Shown: one piece after another, positions 1 through 7,539 of the stretch
Layout: every line of letters begins with the position of its first letter
How positions within the stretch are numbered: the stretch's first letter is position 1
The notes under the pieces: generated by a model
What the model was told of the DNA's origin: nothing
Seen by the model: the letters and a program-made list of their open reading frames with translations, nothing else
Database searches by the model: none
Program-made: the position numbers and the translations under genes
Assembly (NCBI GenBank): GCA_937967345.1
Contig: CALBTN010000058.1
Span: forward strand, 1 to 16,544
DNA from: an uncultured Rubrivivax sp.
GTDB taxonomy: Bacteria; Pseudomonadota; Gammaproteobacteria; Burkholderiales; Burkholderiaceae_C
Direction: 5' to 3'
Length of the DNA stretch: 16,544 bases

Positions 1-2
1 TG

Positions 3-848
3 CCGGTGGCCGAGGAATACAAGAAGATCCTGCTGGTGGAGCCGGCGGTGGCCGATTCGATCACCGGCGACAAGTGGAACAAGTACATCTTCCGCACCGC
101 GCGCAACAGCAGCCAGGACGCGATCAGCAACGCGGTGGCGCTGGACGCCGCCGGCACCAGCATCGTCACGCTGGCGCAGGACAACGCCTTCGGCAAGGAC
201 GGCGTCAAGGCCTTCAAGGGTGCGCTGAAGAAGGCCAAGATCGTGCATGAGGAGTACCTGCCGGCGGCCACCACCGACTTCACCGCCGCCGGCCAGCGCA
301 TCATCGACCAGCTCAAGGACAAGCCGGGCAAGAAGGTGGTGTGGATCATCTGGGCCGGCGGCAACCCGTTCAAGATTGCCGACATGGACCTGAAGCGCCA
401 CGGCATCGAGATCGCCACCGGCGGCAACATCCTGCCGGCGATGGTGGCCTACAAGCAGTTCCCCGGCATGGAGGGCGGCGCCTACTACTACTTCGGCATT
501 CCGAAGAATCCGGTCAACGAGTGGCTGGTGGCGCAGCACTACAAGCAGTTCAAGTCGCCACCCGACTTCTTCACCGCCGGCGGCATGGCCGCGGGCATCG
601 CGGTGGTCGAAGCGCTGAAGAAGACCAGCGCCGACACCAATACCAACAAGCTGATCGCGGCGATGGAAGGCATGAGCTTCGAGACGCCCAAGGGCACCAT
701 GACCTTCCGCAAGGAAGACCATCAGGCGATGCAGGACATGTACCACTTCAAGATCAAGGTCGACCCGGCCTTCGCCTGGGGCGTGCCGGAGCTGGTGCGC
801 GAGATCAAGGCGTCGGAGATGGACGTGCCCATCCAAAACAAGCGCTAG
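3..848 (+). CDS. livK: Branched-chain amino acid-type ABC transporter substrate-binding protein (5' partial)
   Basis: This is the periplasmic ligand-binding component of a LIV/HAAT-type ABC importer (Peripla_BP_6, type I fold). It should deliver its ligand to the LivH/LivM permeases encoded downstream. The reading frame is open at the left edge, so the signal peptide and first lobe are missing and about 280 residues remain. Family-typical segments are the YIFRTARNSSQDAISNAVAL stretch near the start, a lobe-crossing TDFTAAGQRIIDQLK region, and the C-terminal segment ending in PIQNKR. The family assignment is firm. The true ligand cannot be read: HAAT binding proteins also take amides, urea, aromatic acids and other small carboxylates. 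The gene ends in TAG inside an 18-bp palindrome, 107 bp before livG. Confidence 0.9.
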   Translation, partial: PVAEEYKKILLVEPAVADSITGDKWNKYIFRTARNSSQDAISNAVALDAAGTSIVTLAQDNAFGKDGVKAFKGALKKAKIVHEEYLPAATTDFTAAGQRIIDQLKDKPGKKVVWIIWAGGNPFKIADMDLKRHGIEIATGGNILPAMVAYKQFPGMEGGAYYYFGIPKNPVNEWLVAQHYKQFKSPPDFFTAGGMAAGIAVVEALKKTSADTNTNKLIAAMEGMSFETPKGTMTFRKEDHQAMQDMYHFKIKVDPAFAWGVPELVREIKASEMDVPIQNKR

Positions 849-855
849 CGCTTGT
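838..855. repeat. 18-bp perfect palindrome over the livK stop codon
   Basis: ACAAGCGC-TA-GCGCTTGT is perfectly self-complementary, and the TAG stop of the binding-protein gene lies inside it. It is the first of several inverted repeats in the gap before livG. A hairpin here could protect the 3' end of the abundant binding-protein message. That role is inferred from the position. Confidence 0.7.
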
Positions 856-887
856 CTTGGAGGCCTGGCGAACGTTTCGCTCCCCCC

Positions 888-908
888 AGCCCCCTCCGGG
901 AGGGGGCT
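888..908. repeat. GC-rich hairpin between livK and livG
   Basis: AGCCCCCTC and GAGGGGGCT form a 9-bp perfect stem around a CGG loop. No T-run follows, so it is not a classic intrinsic terminator. It is better read as an mRNA-stabilising or attenuating stem, which would allow more binding protein than ABC subunits, or as a copy of a dispersed intergenic repeat. Confidence 0.65.
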
Positions 909-925
909 CCAGTCAGACTGACGAT

Positions 926-944
926 GCCCGGCCATTGGCCGGGC
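926..944. repeat. Second GC-rich hairpin just upstream of the livG start
   Basis: GCCCGGCCA-T-TGGCCGGGC is a 9-bp perfect inverted repeat with a single central base, ending 11 bp before the proposed GTG of livG. A smaller GTCAG-A-CTGAC palindrome (912-922) lies between this and the previous hairpin. If folded in RNA, it would crowd the ribosome landing site of livG. Confidence 0.6.
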
Positions 945-955
945 GGGAAAAGCTC

Positions 956-1720
956 GTGCTCGAGACCCGCGATTTGACGATCCGCTTCGGCGGCCACGTG
1001 GCTGTCGATCATGTGTCCTGCGCCTTCGCGCCGGGCACGCTGACGGCCATCGTCGGGCCCAACGGCGCGGGCAAGACCACCTACTTCAACCTGATCTCCG
1101 GCCAGCTGCCGGCAAGCGCCGGGCAGGTGCTGCTCGACGGGCACGACATCACCAAGCTGCCGGCGCCGTTGCGCACGCATCGCGGCCTGGGCCGGGCATT
1201 CCAGCTCACGCAGCTCTTCCCCAACCTCAGCGTGCAGGAGAACGTGCGTCTGGCGGTGCAGGCGCGCGAATCGGGCCGGCGCGGCGGGCTCGACCTGTTC
1301 AGCGTCTGGCTCGACCGCAAGGCCTGGATCGACGAAGCACGGCAAATCCTGGAGTCGGTGCGCCTGGACGACAAGCGCGACGCGCATGCCGCGGCACTGC
1401 CGCACGGCGACCAGCGCAAGCTCGAAGTCGCGCTGCTGATGGCGCTGGACCCGAAGGTCTTCATGTTCGATGAGCCCACCGCCGGCATGAGCGTCGACGA
1501 AGTGCCGGTGATCCTGGACCTGATCCGCGAACTGAAGCAGCGCCGCGACCGGCTGATCCTGCTGGTCGAACACAAGATGGACGTGGTCAGCGAGCTCGCC
1601 GACCGCATCATCGTGCTGCACAACGGCGCGCTGGTGGCCGACGGCGAGCCCAAGGCCGTCATCGCCTCGCCAGTGGTGCAACAAGCCTATCTGGGCATCG
1701 TGCCGGAAGAAGCAGCATGA
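956..1720 (+). CDS. livG: LIV-type ABC transporter ATP-binding protein LivG
   Basis: This is one of the two cytoplasmic ATPases that power the importer, 254 residues from GTG 956. Walker A is GPNGAGKT (residues 34-41), Walker B is VFMFDE (168-173), and the H-loop is VEH with His206. The ABC signature reads LPHGDQ (148-153) instead of LSGGQ; LivG proteins often vary here. The frame stays open far upstream, but homology begins at LETRDLTIRFGG, so GTG 956 is preferred. It has only a weak G-rich sequence in front, and the start is less certain than the product. The stop overlaps the livF start as ATGA (1717-1720), indicating translational coupling. GlnQ-type or other ABC ATPases are unlikely given the LivF/H/M neighbours. 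Confidence 0.9.
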   Translation: MLETRDLTIRFGGHVAVDHVSCAFAPGTLTAIVGPNGAGKTTYFNLISGQLPASAGQVLLDGHDITKLPAPLRTHRGLGRAFQLTQLFPNLSVQENVRLAVQARESGRRGGLDLFSVWLDRKAWIDEARQILESVRLDDKRDAHAAALPHGDQRKLEVALLMALDPKVFMFDEPTAGMSVDEVPVILDLIRELKQRRDRLILLVEHKMDVVSELADRIIVLHNGALVADGEPKAVIASPVVQQAYLGIVPEEAA

Positions 1721-2463
1721 GCGCGGTGCTCGAACTGCAAGGCGTGCACACGCACATCGGCGCGTACCACATCCTGCACGGCGTCGACCTGAAGGTGCCG
1801 GCCGGGCAGGTGACGATGCTGCTCGGCCGCAACGGCGCCGGCAAATCGACCACGCTGCGCACGATCATGGGCTTGTGGGCCACGTCGAGCGGCGCGGTGC
1901 GCTTCAAGGGCCGGCAGATTGGTGGGCCGCACGAACAGCTGACGACCCCCGACATCGCGCAACTGGGCATCGCCTACGTGCCCGAAGCGATGGGCATCTT
2001 CACCGACCTGACGGTGCAGGACAACATGGTGCTGGCCGCCCGCCGCGCGCGCCGCGCCGCCGAGCTGGATGCGCAGCGGCTGGAGTGGATCTTCGGCCTG
2101 TTCCCGGCGCTGAAGAAGTTCTGGCTCTACCCGGCCGGCAAGCTGTCGGGCGGGCAGAAGCAGATGCTGGCGGTGGCGCGCGCGATCGTCGAGCCGCGCG
2201 AACTGTTGCTGATCGACGAGCCGAGCAAGGGCTTGGCGCCGTCGATCATCAACAACCTGATCGACGCCTTGCGTCAGTTGAAGGCGCAGAACACGACCAT
2301 CCTGCTGGTCGAGCAGAACTTCCAGATGGCCAAGGCGCTGGGCGACAGCGTCGCGGTGATGGACAACGGCCGCATCGTGCACAGCGGCGCGATGGCGCAA
2401 CTGGCCGACGACGAGGCGCTGCAGCACCGCCTGCTCGGCCTTTCTTTGGGAGCGCACCAATGA
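1717..2463 (+). CDS. livF: LIV-type ABC transporter ATP-binding protein LivF
   Basis: This is the second ATPase of the importer, 248 residues. It has Walker A GRNGAGKST (residues 37-45), a canonical LSGGQ signature (143-147), Walker B ELLLIDE (162-168) and the switch histidine region LLVEQ, where the usual His is Gln as in many LivF proteins. It is expected to pair with LivG on the LivH/LivM dimer. The gene starts within the end of livG (ATGA), preceded by a GGAAG ribosome-binding sequence. It ends with another ATGA overlap onto livH, so G, F and H are almost certainly one coupled transcript. Confidence 0.92.
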   Translation: MSAVLELQGVHTHIGAYHILHGVDLKVPAGQVTMLLGRNGAGKSTTLRTIMGLWATSSGAVRFKGRQIGGPHEQLTTPDIAQLGIAYVPEAMGIFTDLTVQDNMVLAARRARRAAELDAQRLEWIFGLFPALKKFWLYPAGKLSGGQKQMLAVARAIVEPRELLLIDEPSKGLAPSIINNLIDALRQLKAQNTTILLVEQNFQMAKALGDSVAVMDNGRIVHSGAMAQLADDEALQHRLLGLSLGAHQ

Positions 2464-3491
2464 GCGCCACGACGACCACCGCGCCGGCCACCGCCGCGCC
2501 TGCAGCCATTCCGAAGGCCGAGTTCGACTGGAAGCCGCTGGCGCTGCTGGGTGCGGTTCTGCTCGCCGCGTTTCCGCTGATCGGTTCGTCGTCGACCTGG
2601 GTCACGCTTAGCGTCGCCGGGCTGGCGATGGGGCTGATCATCTTCGTCATCGCCTCGGGGCTGACGCTGATCTTCGGCCTGATGGACGTGCTCAACTTCG
2701 GCCACGGCGTGTTCATCGCGCTCGGCGCCTTCGTCGCTACCAGCGTGATGGGCGGCATGGCCGACTGGACCGCGAGCGAATCGCTGTGGCGCAACCTGGT
2801 GGCGGTGTTCGCGGCGATGGGGGTGGCGATGGCCGCGGCCGGCGCCTTGGGCCTGGCCTTCGAGCGCGTGATCGTGCGTCCGGTCTACGGCCTGCACCTG
2901 AAGCAGATCCTGATCACGATGGGCGGCATGATCGTCGGCGAGGAGCTGATCAAGGTCATCTGGGGCCCGCTGCAGATCCCGCTGCCGCTGCCCACCGCGC
3001 TGCGCGGCAGCTTTGTCATCGGCGACGCGTCGATCGAGAAGTACCGCGTGCTGGCGGTGGCCATCGGGCTGGTGGTGTTCGCGCTTTTGCTGTTCGCGCT
3101 GAACCGCACCAAGGTCGGCCTGCTGATCCGCGCCGGCGTGCAGGACCGCGAGATGGTCGAGTCGCTGGGCTACCGCATCCGGCGCCTGTTCGTCGGCGTC
3201 TTCGTCGCCGGCTCGGCGCTGGCCGGGCTGGGCGGCGTGATGTGGGGGCTGTACCAGCAGGCCGTGTCGCCGCAGATCGGCGCGCAGGTCAACGTGCTGA
3301 TCTTCATCGTCATCATCATCGGCGGCCTGGGCAGCACCTTCGGCTGCTTCGTCGGCGCGCTGCTGGTGGGGCTGATGGCCAACTACACCGGCTACCTGGC
3401 GCCGAAGGTGGCGCTGTTTTCCAACATCGGGCTGATGGTGGCGATCCTGCTGTGGCGGCCGCAGGGGCTGTACCCCGTGACGAATCGGTAG
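2460..3491 (+). CDS. livH: LIV-type ABC transporter permease LivH
   Basis: This is an inner-membrane permease subunit, 343 residues. An Ala/Thr-rich cytoplasmic N-terminus (about 25 residues) precedes a series of hydrophobic helices. LivH landmarks are the GLTLIFGLMDVLNFGHG segment near residues 69-85 and the late IIIGGLGSTFGCFVGALL segment that contacts the ATPase. The ATG at 2460 overlaps the livF stop and has GGGAG about 10 bases upstream. The frame is open further upstream, but that part is antisense-like noise inside livF. It forms the translocation pore with LivM, which starts 7 bp after its stop. Confidence 0.92.
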   Translation: MSATTTTAPATAAPAAIPKAEFDWKPLALLGAVLLAAFPLIGSSSTWVTLSVAGLAMGLIIFVIASGLTLIFGLMDVLNFGHGVFIALGAFVATSVMGGMADWTASESLWRNLVAVFAAMGVAMAAAGALGLAFERVIVRPVYGLHLKQILITMGGMIVGEELIKVIWGPLQIPLPLPTALRGSFVIGDASIEKYRVLAVAIGLVVFALLLFALNRTKVGLLIRAGVQDREMVESLGYRIRRLFVGVFVAGSALAGLGGVMWGLYQQAVSPQIGAQVNVLIFIVIIIGGLGSTFGCFVGALLVGLMANYTGYLAPKVALFSNIGLMVAILLWRPQGLYPVTNR

Positions 3492-3498
3492 GCGCGCC

Positions 3499-4572
3499 AT
3501 GCTCGATCGACTGTTGTCGCACGACTACCCGCGCAGCCGCTGGCTGGCGCTGACGCTGATCGTGGTGGTCATCGCGCTGGCCTTCGCGCCCTTCCTGTTC
3601 CCGGGCAGCAAGGCGCTGGGCGTGGCGGCGAAGATGCTGATCTTCATCCTGCTGGTCGCCAGCTACGACCTGCTGCTGGGCTACACCGGCATCGTCAGCT
3701 TCGCGCACACCATGTTCTTCGGCATCGGCGCCTACGGCATCGCGATTGCCAGCACGCGCCTGGGCGAGGGTTTCGCGGCGGTGTTCGTCGGCCTGGGCGC
3801 GGCACTCCTGCTGTCGCTGGGGCTGTCGCTGCTGATCGGCCTGTTCAGCCTGCGCGTCAAGGCGATCTTCTACGCGATGATCACGCTGGCGGTGGCGGCG
3901 GCGTTCCAGACGCTGGCCTCGCAGCTGAGCGACATCACCGGCGGCGAGGACGGGCTGAGCTTCAAGAACCCGGCCGTCTTCAGCCCGTCGTTCGAGCCCT
4001 TCGAGTCCGAGGTCTTCGGCCTGCTGATCGACGGCAAGGTGTTCAGCTACTACCTGCTGTTCGTGGTGGTGGCGGTGTTGTTCGTGCTGCTGCTGCGCAT
4101 CGTCAACTCGCCGTTCGGCCGCGTGCTGCAGGCGATCCGCGAGAACGACTTCCGCGCCGAGGCCATCGGCTACCGCACCGTCGTCTATCGCACGCTGAGC
4201 AACGTGCTGTCGGCGCTGTTCGCCACCGTGGCAGGTGCGCTGCTTGCGATCTGGCTGCGCTATACCGGCCCGGACACCACGCTCTCCTTCGAGATCATGC
4301 TCGACATCCTGCTGATCGTGGTCATCGGCGGCATGGGCACGATGTACGGCGCGGTCATCGGCTCGGTGCTGTTCGTGCTGGCGCAGAACTACCTGCAGGA
4401 CCTGTTGAAGGTCGCCGGCGGCGCGCTCGATGGCGTGCCGGTGCTGTCGCAGCTGGTCTCGCCCGACCGCTGGCTGCTGTGGCTGGGCGTGCTGTTCGTG
4501 CTGTCGGTGTATCACTTCCCGGCCGGCGTGGTCGGGCGCTTGCGGCTGGGCGCCTTGCGGAGCCGTTCATGA
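3499..4572 (+). CDS. livM: LIV-type ABC transporter permease LivM
   Basis: This is the second permease subunit, 357 residues with multiple membrane helices. Typical LivM stretches are SYDLLLGYTGIVSFAHTMFF near residue 55, FGRVLQAIRENDFRAEAIGY near residue 208 (cytoplasmic coupling region), and LLIVVIGGMGTMYGAVIGSV near residue 275. It begins with ATG 7 bp after livH and ends in an ATGA overlap with a hydrolase gene. The length is normal and no disruption is seen. The ligand is set by the binding protein and cannot be inferred here. Confidence 0.92.
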   Translation: MLDRLLSHDYPRSRWLALTLIVVVIALAFAPFLFPGSKALGVAAKMLIFILLVASYDLLLGYTGIVSFAHTMFFGIGAYGIAIASTRLGEGFAAVFVGLGAALLLSLGLSLLIGLFSLRVKAIFYAMITLAVAAAFQTLASQLSDITGGEDGLSFKNPAVFSPSFEPFESEVFGLLIDGKVFSYYLLFVVVAVLFVLLLRIVNSPFGRVLQAIRENDFRAEAIGYRTVVYRTLSNVLSALFATVAGALLAIWLRYTGPDTTLSFEIMLDILLIVVIGGMGTMYGAVIGSVLFVLAQNYLQDLLKVAGGALDGVPVLSQLVSPDRWLLWLGVLFVLSVYHFPAGVVGRLRLGALRSRS

Positions 4573-5405
4573 GCTTTACCTCCCACTACCTCGGCTGCCT
4601 GGATCGCGAGCTGCACTACACCGAGTGGGGCGCGATGCACCACCAGACGGTGATCGCCTGGCACGGCCTGGCGCGCACCGGGCGCGACATGGACGACATC
4701 GCCGCGCACCTGGCACAGCGCTGGCGCGTGATCTGCCCCGACACCCTCGGCCGCGGCCTGAGCCAATGGAGCCCGGACCCCCGCGCGGAGTACTGCCTGG
4801 AGTTCTATGCCCGGCTTGCCGCCGCGCTGCTCGACCAGCTCGGTCTGGATCAGGTGCACTGGCTGGGCACTTCGATGGGCGGCGCGATCGGGCTGAAGGC
4901 CGCGGCCGGGCCGCTGCGCGGGCGCATCCGGCGCATGGTGCTCAACGATATCGGCCCGCAGCTGGCCGCGGCCGCGGTCGAGCGCATCCGCGCCTACGCC
5001 GGCAGCCCGCCGGCCTTCGCCACGGTGAGGGAGCTTGAGCAGTACTTCCGTACGGTCTACAAGCCCTTTGGGACGATGAGCGACGCGCAGTGGCGGCGGC
5101 TGACCGAGACCTCGGTGCGGCGGCTGGCCGACGGCCGCGTGACGCCGCACTACGACCCGGCGATGGTGCAGCAGTTCATCCATCACCCCGACGACTACAC
5201 CCAGTGGGATACCTGGGACAGCCTGGACCTGCCGGTGCTGTGCCTGCGCGGCGAGCACTCCGACCTGCTGCTGCCCGACGTGGCTGATGCGATGCGCAAC
5301 CGCGGCCCATGCGCGCTCGTCGTCACCATCGCCGGCTGTGGCCATGCACCGGCGCTGAACACGCCCGAGCAGTTCGCGCTGGTCGAGCGCTTCTTGGCTG
5401 CCTGA
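4569..5405 (+). CDS. Alpha/beta hydrolase coupled to the LIV operon
   Basis: This is a 278-residue alpha/beta hydrolase with a complete catalytic set. It has an HG oxyanion motif (WHGLARTGRD, from residue 31), the nucleophile elbow GTSMGG with Ser102, a probable acid Asp232 in HSDLL and His259 in GCGHAPAL. There is no signal peptide, so it is probably cytoplasmic. The ATG overlaps the livM stop (ATGA), so it is translated with the transporter. That suggests it acts on the imported compound or a metabolite of it, for example by ester, lactone or C-C hydrolysis. Similarity to meta-cleavage hydrolases and 3-oxoadipate enol-lactonases is only at fold level. The substrate is unknown. Confidence 0.85.
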   Translation: MSFTSHYLGCLDRELHYTEWGAMHHQTVIAWHGLARTGRDMDDIAAHLAQRWRVICPDTLGRGLSQWSPDPRAEYCLEFYARLAAALLDQLGLDQVHWLGTSMGGAIGLKAAAGPLRGRIRRMVLNDIGPQLAAAAVERIRAYAGSPPAFATVRELEQYFRTVYKPFGTMSDAQWRRLTETSVRRLADGRVTPHYDPAMVQQFIHHPDDYTQWDTWDSLDLPVLCLRGEHSDLLLPDVADAMRNRGPCALVVTIAGCGHAPALNTPEQFALVERFLAA

Positions 5406-5501
5406 GTCCGCTTCGCGACGGGATAGGGGTGGCGCCGCGCGTCGGGCCACCTACAGTGGCACCCGGCCCCAACCGCGGCCGCAACCCGAGAGCTGCCAAA
5501 G

Positions 5502-5996
5502 ATGAAACCTGCCGTTGCCTTGACCGCCGTCGCGCTGCTTGCCGCCGGCAGCCAGATCGTCCGCGCCGAAGGCGTGCGCACCGAGAAGAACATGTCGCTG
5601 GAGATCGCCAACCAGATCGCTGCGGCCGGCGTCGCCGCCTGCGCCGAGAAGGGCTACGCGGTCGTGGTGACGGTGGTCGACCGTGCTGGCACGGTTCGTG
5701 CGGTGCAGCGCGCCGACAACGCCGGACCGCATTCGCTGGCCTCGGCCGAGCGCAAGGCCTGGACCGCGGCGTCGATGAAGACGCCGACGCAGGCGCTGAT
5801 GGAGACCGCGCAGAAAAACCCGGGCGCGGCCAACCTGGTGTATCTGCCGGGCGTGCTGCTGCTGGGCGGCGGCGTGCCGGTGAAGGTGGGCAACGAGACT
5901 ATCGGCGCGGTCGGCATCGGCGGCGCGCCGGGCGGCCACCTCGACGACCAGTGCGCGGTCGCGGCGATCGACAAGGTCAAAGACCTGCTGAAGTGA
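5502..5996 (+). CDS. Exported GlcG/HbpS family (DUF336) heme-binding-type protein
   Basis: This is a 164-residue protein with a clear N-terminal signal peptide (Lys at position 3, hydrophobic core, cleavage probably after ...IVRA near residue 22). The mature part matches the GlcG/HbpS fold: MSLEIANQIAAAGVAACAEK, then VVVTVVDRAGTVRAVQR, and a glycine-rich GNETIGAVGIGGAPGGHLDD near the end. Family members bind heme or cobalamin-type ligands or serve as accessory subunits, and the biochemical role is often unknown. The gene has a 96-bp leader after the hydrolase gene, containing a GCCAC-N5-GTGGC inverted repeat (5446-5460). A GAGAG sequence precedes the ATG. Its stop overlaps a GTG that begins an ankyrin-like frame. 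Confidence 0.85.
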   Translation: MKPAVALTAVALLAAGSQIVRAEGVRTEKNMSLEIANQIAAAGVAACAEKGYAVVVTVVDRAGTVRAVQRADNAGPHSLASAERKAWTAASMKTPTQALMETAQKNPGAANLVYLPGVLLLGGGVPVKVGNETIGAVGIGGAPGGHLDDQCAVAAIDKVKDLLK

Positions 5997-6565
5997 AACG
6001 CTGCGCGCTGCCAGGCTTGGGGCTGGCGGCGTTGGCTCTGGGTGCGGCGGCGCAGACCGCGCCCAGCCCGGCCGAGGCCGCGTGCGACGGCGGGCCGCGC
6101 CAGGGGGCCACCTTGAAGCTGCAGGCGGACGCCGGCGCCGACTTGAATCTGGCCGACCGCCAGGGACGCACGCCGCTGACGCTGGCGCGCAGCCACGGCC
6201 ACGAGGCGATGGCGCGTCTGCTGCTGCAAGCCGGTGCGCGCGAGCAAGGGCGCAGCGCGCGCCGGCCATGCCCGGGCGGCGTGTGGGCCACCTGCGGGCC
6301 GCGCCGGGGGGGTCGTGGCCATTGGCTATGCTCGCAGCACCGCAGGCGGCGGCGCTCACCGTGCCGATCCCGAGCGGGCCGCTGGAGGGTGCAGGCATGC
6401 TGGAGCTGGTTGGGGTCGTCGTGTTGGTGGTGGGGTTGCTGTGGGCGGTGGCGGTGTTTCACCTGCGCGGCGCCGACATGTCGGCCTTCGACACGCCAGT
6501 GGGCGAACGAATCGGCCCGGCCGATGCGCCCAGCGCGCAGCTGCAGCCGGTGCTGGCGTCGCTGA
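5993..6565 (+). pseudogene. Short exported ankyrin-repeat protein, probably decayed
   Basis: A frame starting at GTG 5993, overlapping the upstream TGA, encodes a signal-peptide-like start (MKRCALPGLGLAALALGAAA). It continues with half an ankyrin repeat (DAGADLNL) and one full repeat (DRQGRTPLTLARSHGHEAMARLLLQAGA, two pieces, residues about 50-85). After the repeat the frame becomes Arg/Cys/Trp-rich noise and runs 169 bases into the esterase gene before stopping at 6565. An intact ankyrin protein would normally have several more repeats and end soon after ...QAGA. I read this as a remnant that lost internal repeats and its stop codon. A genuine short protein is possible. Confidence 0.55.
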
Positions 6566-7539
6566 CGACCCTGATCGGGCCGATCAAGGCCGTGCCCATG
6601 CGCCAGCGCAACGCGGCGCTGCGCGAGATGCTGGACCGCATGTTCGAGGACCGCGAGCTCGACGCGCGCTCCGTGCCGGTGGATGCCGGCGGGGTGCGTG
6701 CGCAATGGGTGCTGGCGCCCGGGGCCGACCCCGACCGGCGCTTGCTCTACATCCACGGCGGCGCCTTCACGCTGGGCAGCCCGAAGAGCCATCGCACCGT
6801 GACGTCGCAGCTGTCGGCGGTGTCGGGCGCGGCGGTGCTGGCCATCGACTACCGGCTGATGCCCGAGCACCCGCGGCGCGCCGGCATCGACGACTGCCGC
6901 AACGCCTACCGCTGGCTGCTGGATCACGGGCCCGAGCGTGCCGCGCCCGCCGGCGCGGTGTTCGTCGCCGGTGATTCGGCGGGCGGCAACCTGACGCTGT
7001 CGCTGATCCACTGGGTGCGCGACGCCGGCCTGCGCGCGCCCGACGCCGCGGTGGCGCTGTCGCCGCTGACCGACGCCACGCTCAGCAGCCCGAGCATGCG
7101 CGACAACGTCGCCACCGACCCGATGCTGGGCCCGATGTTCGGCCCGATGGCGCGCATTCCGCAGTGGGTGCTGCTGTGGGTGGGCTGGCTGCAAACGCGC
7201 ATCCGGCCGTGCGACCCGCTGGTCTCGCCGCTGCGCGCCGACTTGTCCAGACTGCCGCCGGTGCTGCTGCAGGCCAGCGAGGTGGAGATGCTGTTCGACG
7301 ACAGCCGCCGCTACGTCAACCGCGCACGCGCGGCGGGCTCGCCGGTGCAGTTGCAGGTCTGGTCGCACATGGTGCATGTGTGGCAGCTGTTCAACCCCGA
7401 GTTGCCCGAGGCGCGTCAGGCGCTGGCCGAAGTCGGCAAGTTTTTGCAGGCCGTCGCGCCGCGCCGCTCGACGATTGACTCGGCCGTCGCCGCCGACACG
7501 GATGCCGCGGCCCAGCCTCGGCCGCGGCCGGATCAATAG
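6397..7539 (+). CDS. Membrane-anchored alpha/beta hydrolase (hormone-sensitive-lipase type esterase)
   Basis: This is a 380-residue carboxylesterase-type enzyme. Residues 2-22 form one hydrophobic helix, likely an inner-membrane anchor. The HSL-family oxyanion motif HGG is at 120-122 (YIHGGAFTLGSP), the nucleophile motif GDSAGG has Ser194, and His327 lies in WSHMVHVWQLF. The acid position of the family aligns with Glu297 (EVEMLFDD) rather than Asp, which also occurs in some bacterial relatives. The start at ATG 6397 is supported by GGAGGG seven bases upstream; the longer upstream frame lacks homology. The 3' end overlaps the convergent acyl-CoA dehydrogenase gene by 7 bp. The substrate is unknown, probably a short acyl ester. 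Confidence 0.85.
   Translation: MLELVGVVVLVVGLLWAVAVFHLRGADMSAFDTPVGERIGPADAPSAQLQPVLASLTTLIGPIKAVPMRQRNAALREMLDRMFEDRELDARSVPVDAGGVRAQWVLAPGADPDRRLLYIHGGAFTLGSPKSHRTVTSQLSAVSGAAVLAIDYRLMPEHPRRAGIDDCRNAYRWLLDHGPERAAPAGAVFVAGDSAGGNLTLSLIHWVRDAGLRAPDAAVALSPLTDATLSSPSMRDNVATDPMLGPMFGPMARIPQWVLLWVGWLQTRIRPCDPLVSPLRADLSRLPPVLLQASEVEMLFDDSRRYVNRARAAGSPVQLQVWSHMVHVWQLFNPELPEARQALAEVGKFLQAVAPRRSTIDSAVAADTDAAAQPRPRPDQ
7504..7528. terminator. GC hairpin at the convergent gene junction (possible terminator)
   Basis: GCCGCGGCC and GGCCGCGGC form a 9-bp perfect stem around a 7-base loop. The stem lies inside the last codons of the esterase gene and just past the stop of the opposing dehydrogenase gene. 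There is no T-run on either strand, so intrinsic termination is uncertain. The position fits a bidirectional transcript end. Confidence 0.4.

Noticed and set aside
341..955. Long 5' extension of the livG frame
   Set aside because: It runs through the binding-protein gene in another frame, has no LivG homology, and crosses the palindrome cluster. ABC homology begins right after GTG 956.
6304..6332. TATGCT as a -10 for the esterase gene
   Set aside because: No -35 match exists at suitable spacing, and a single hexamer is not enough evidence.
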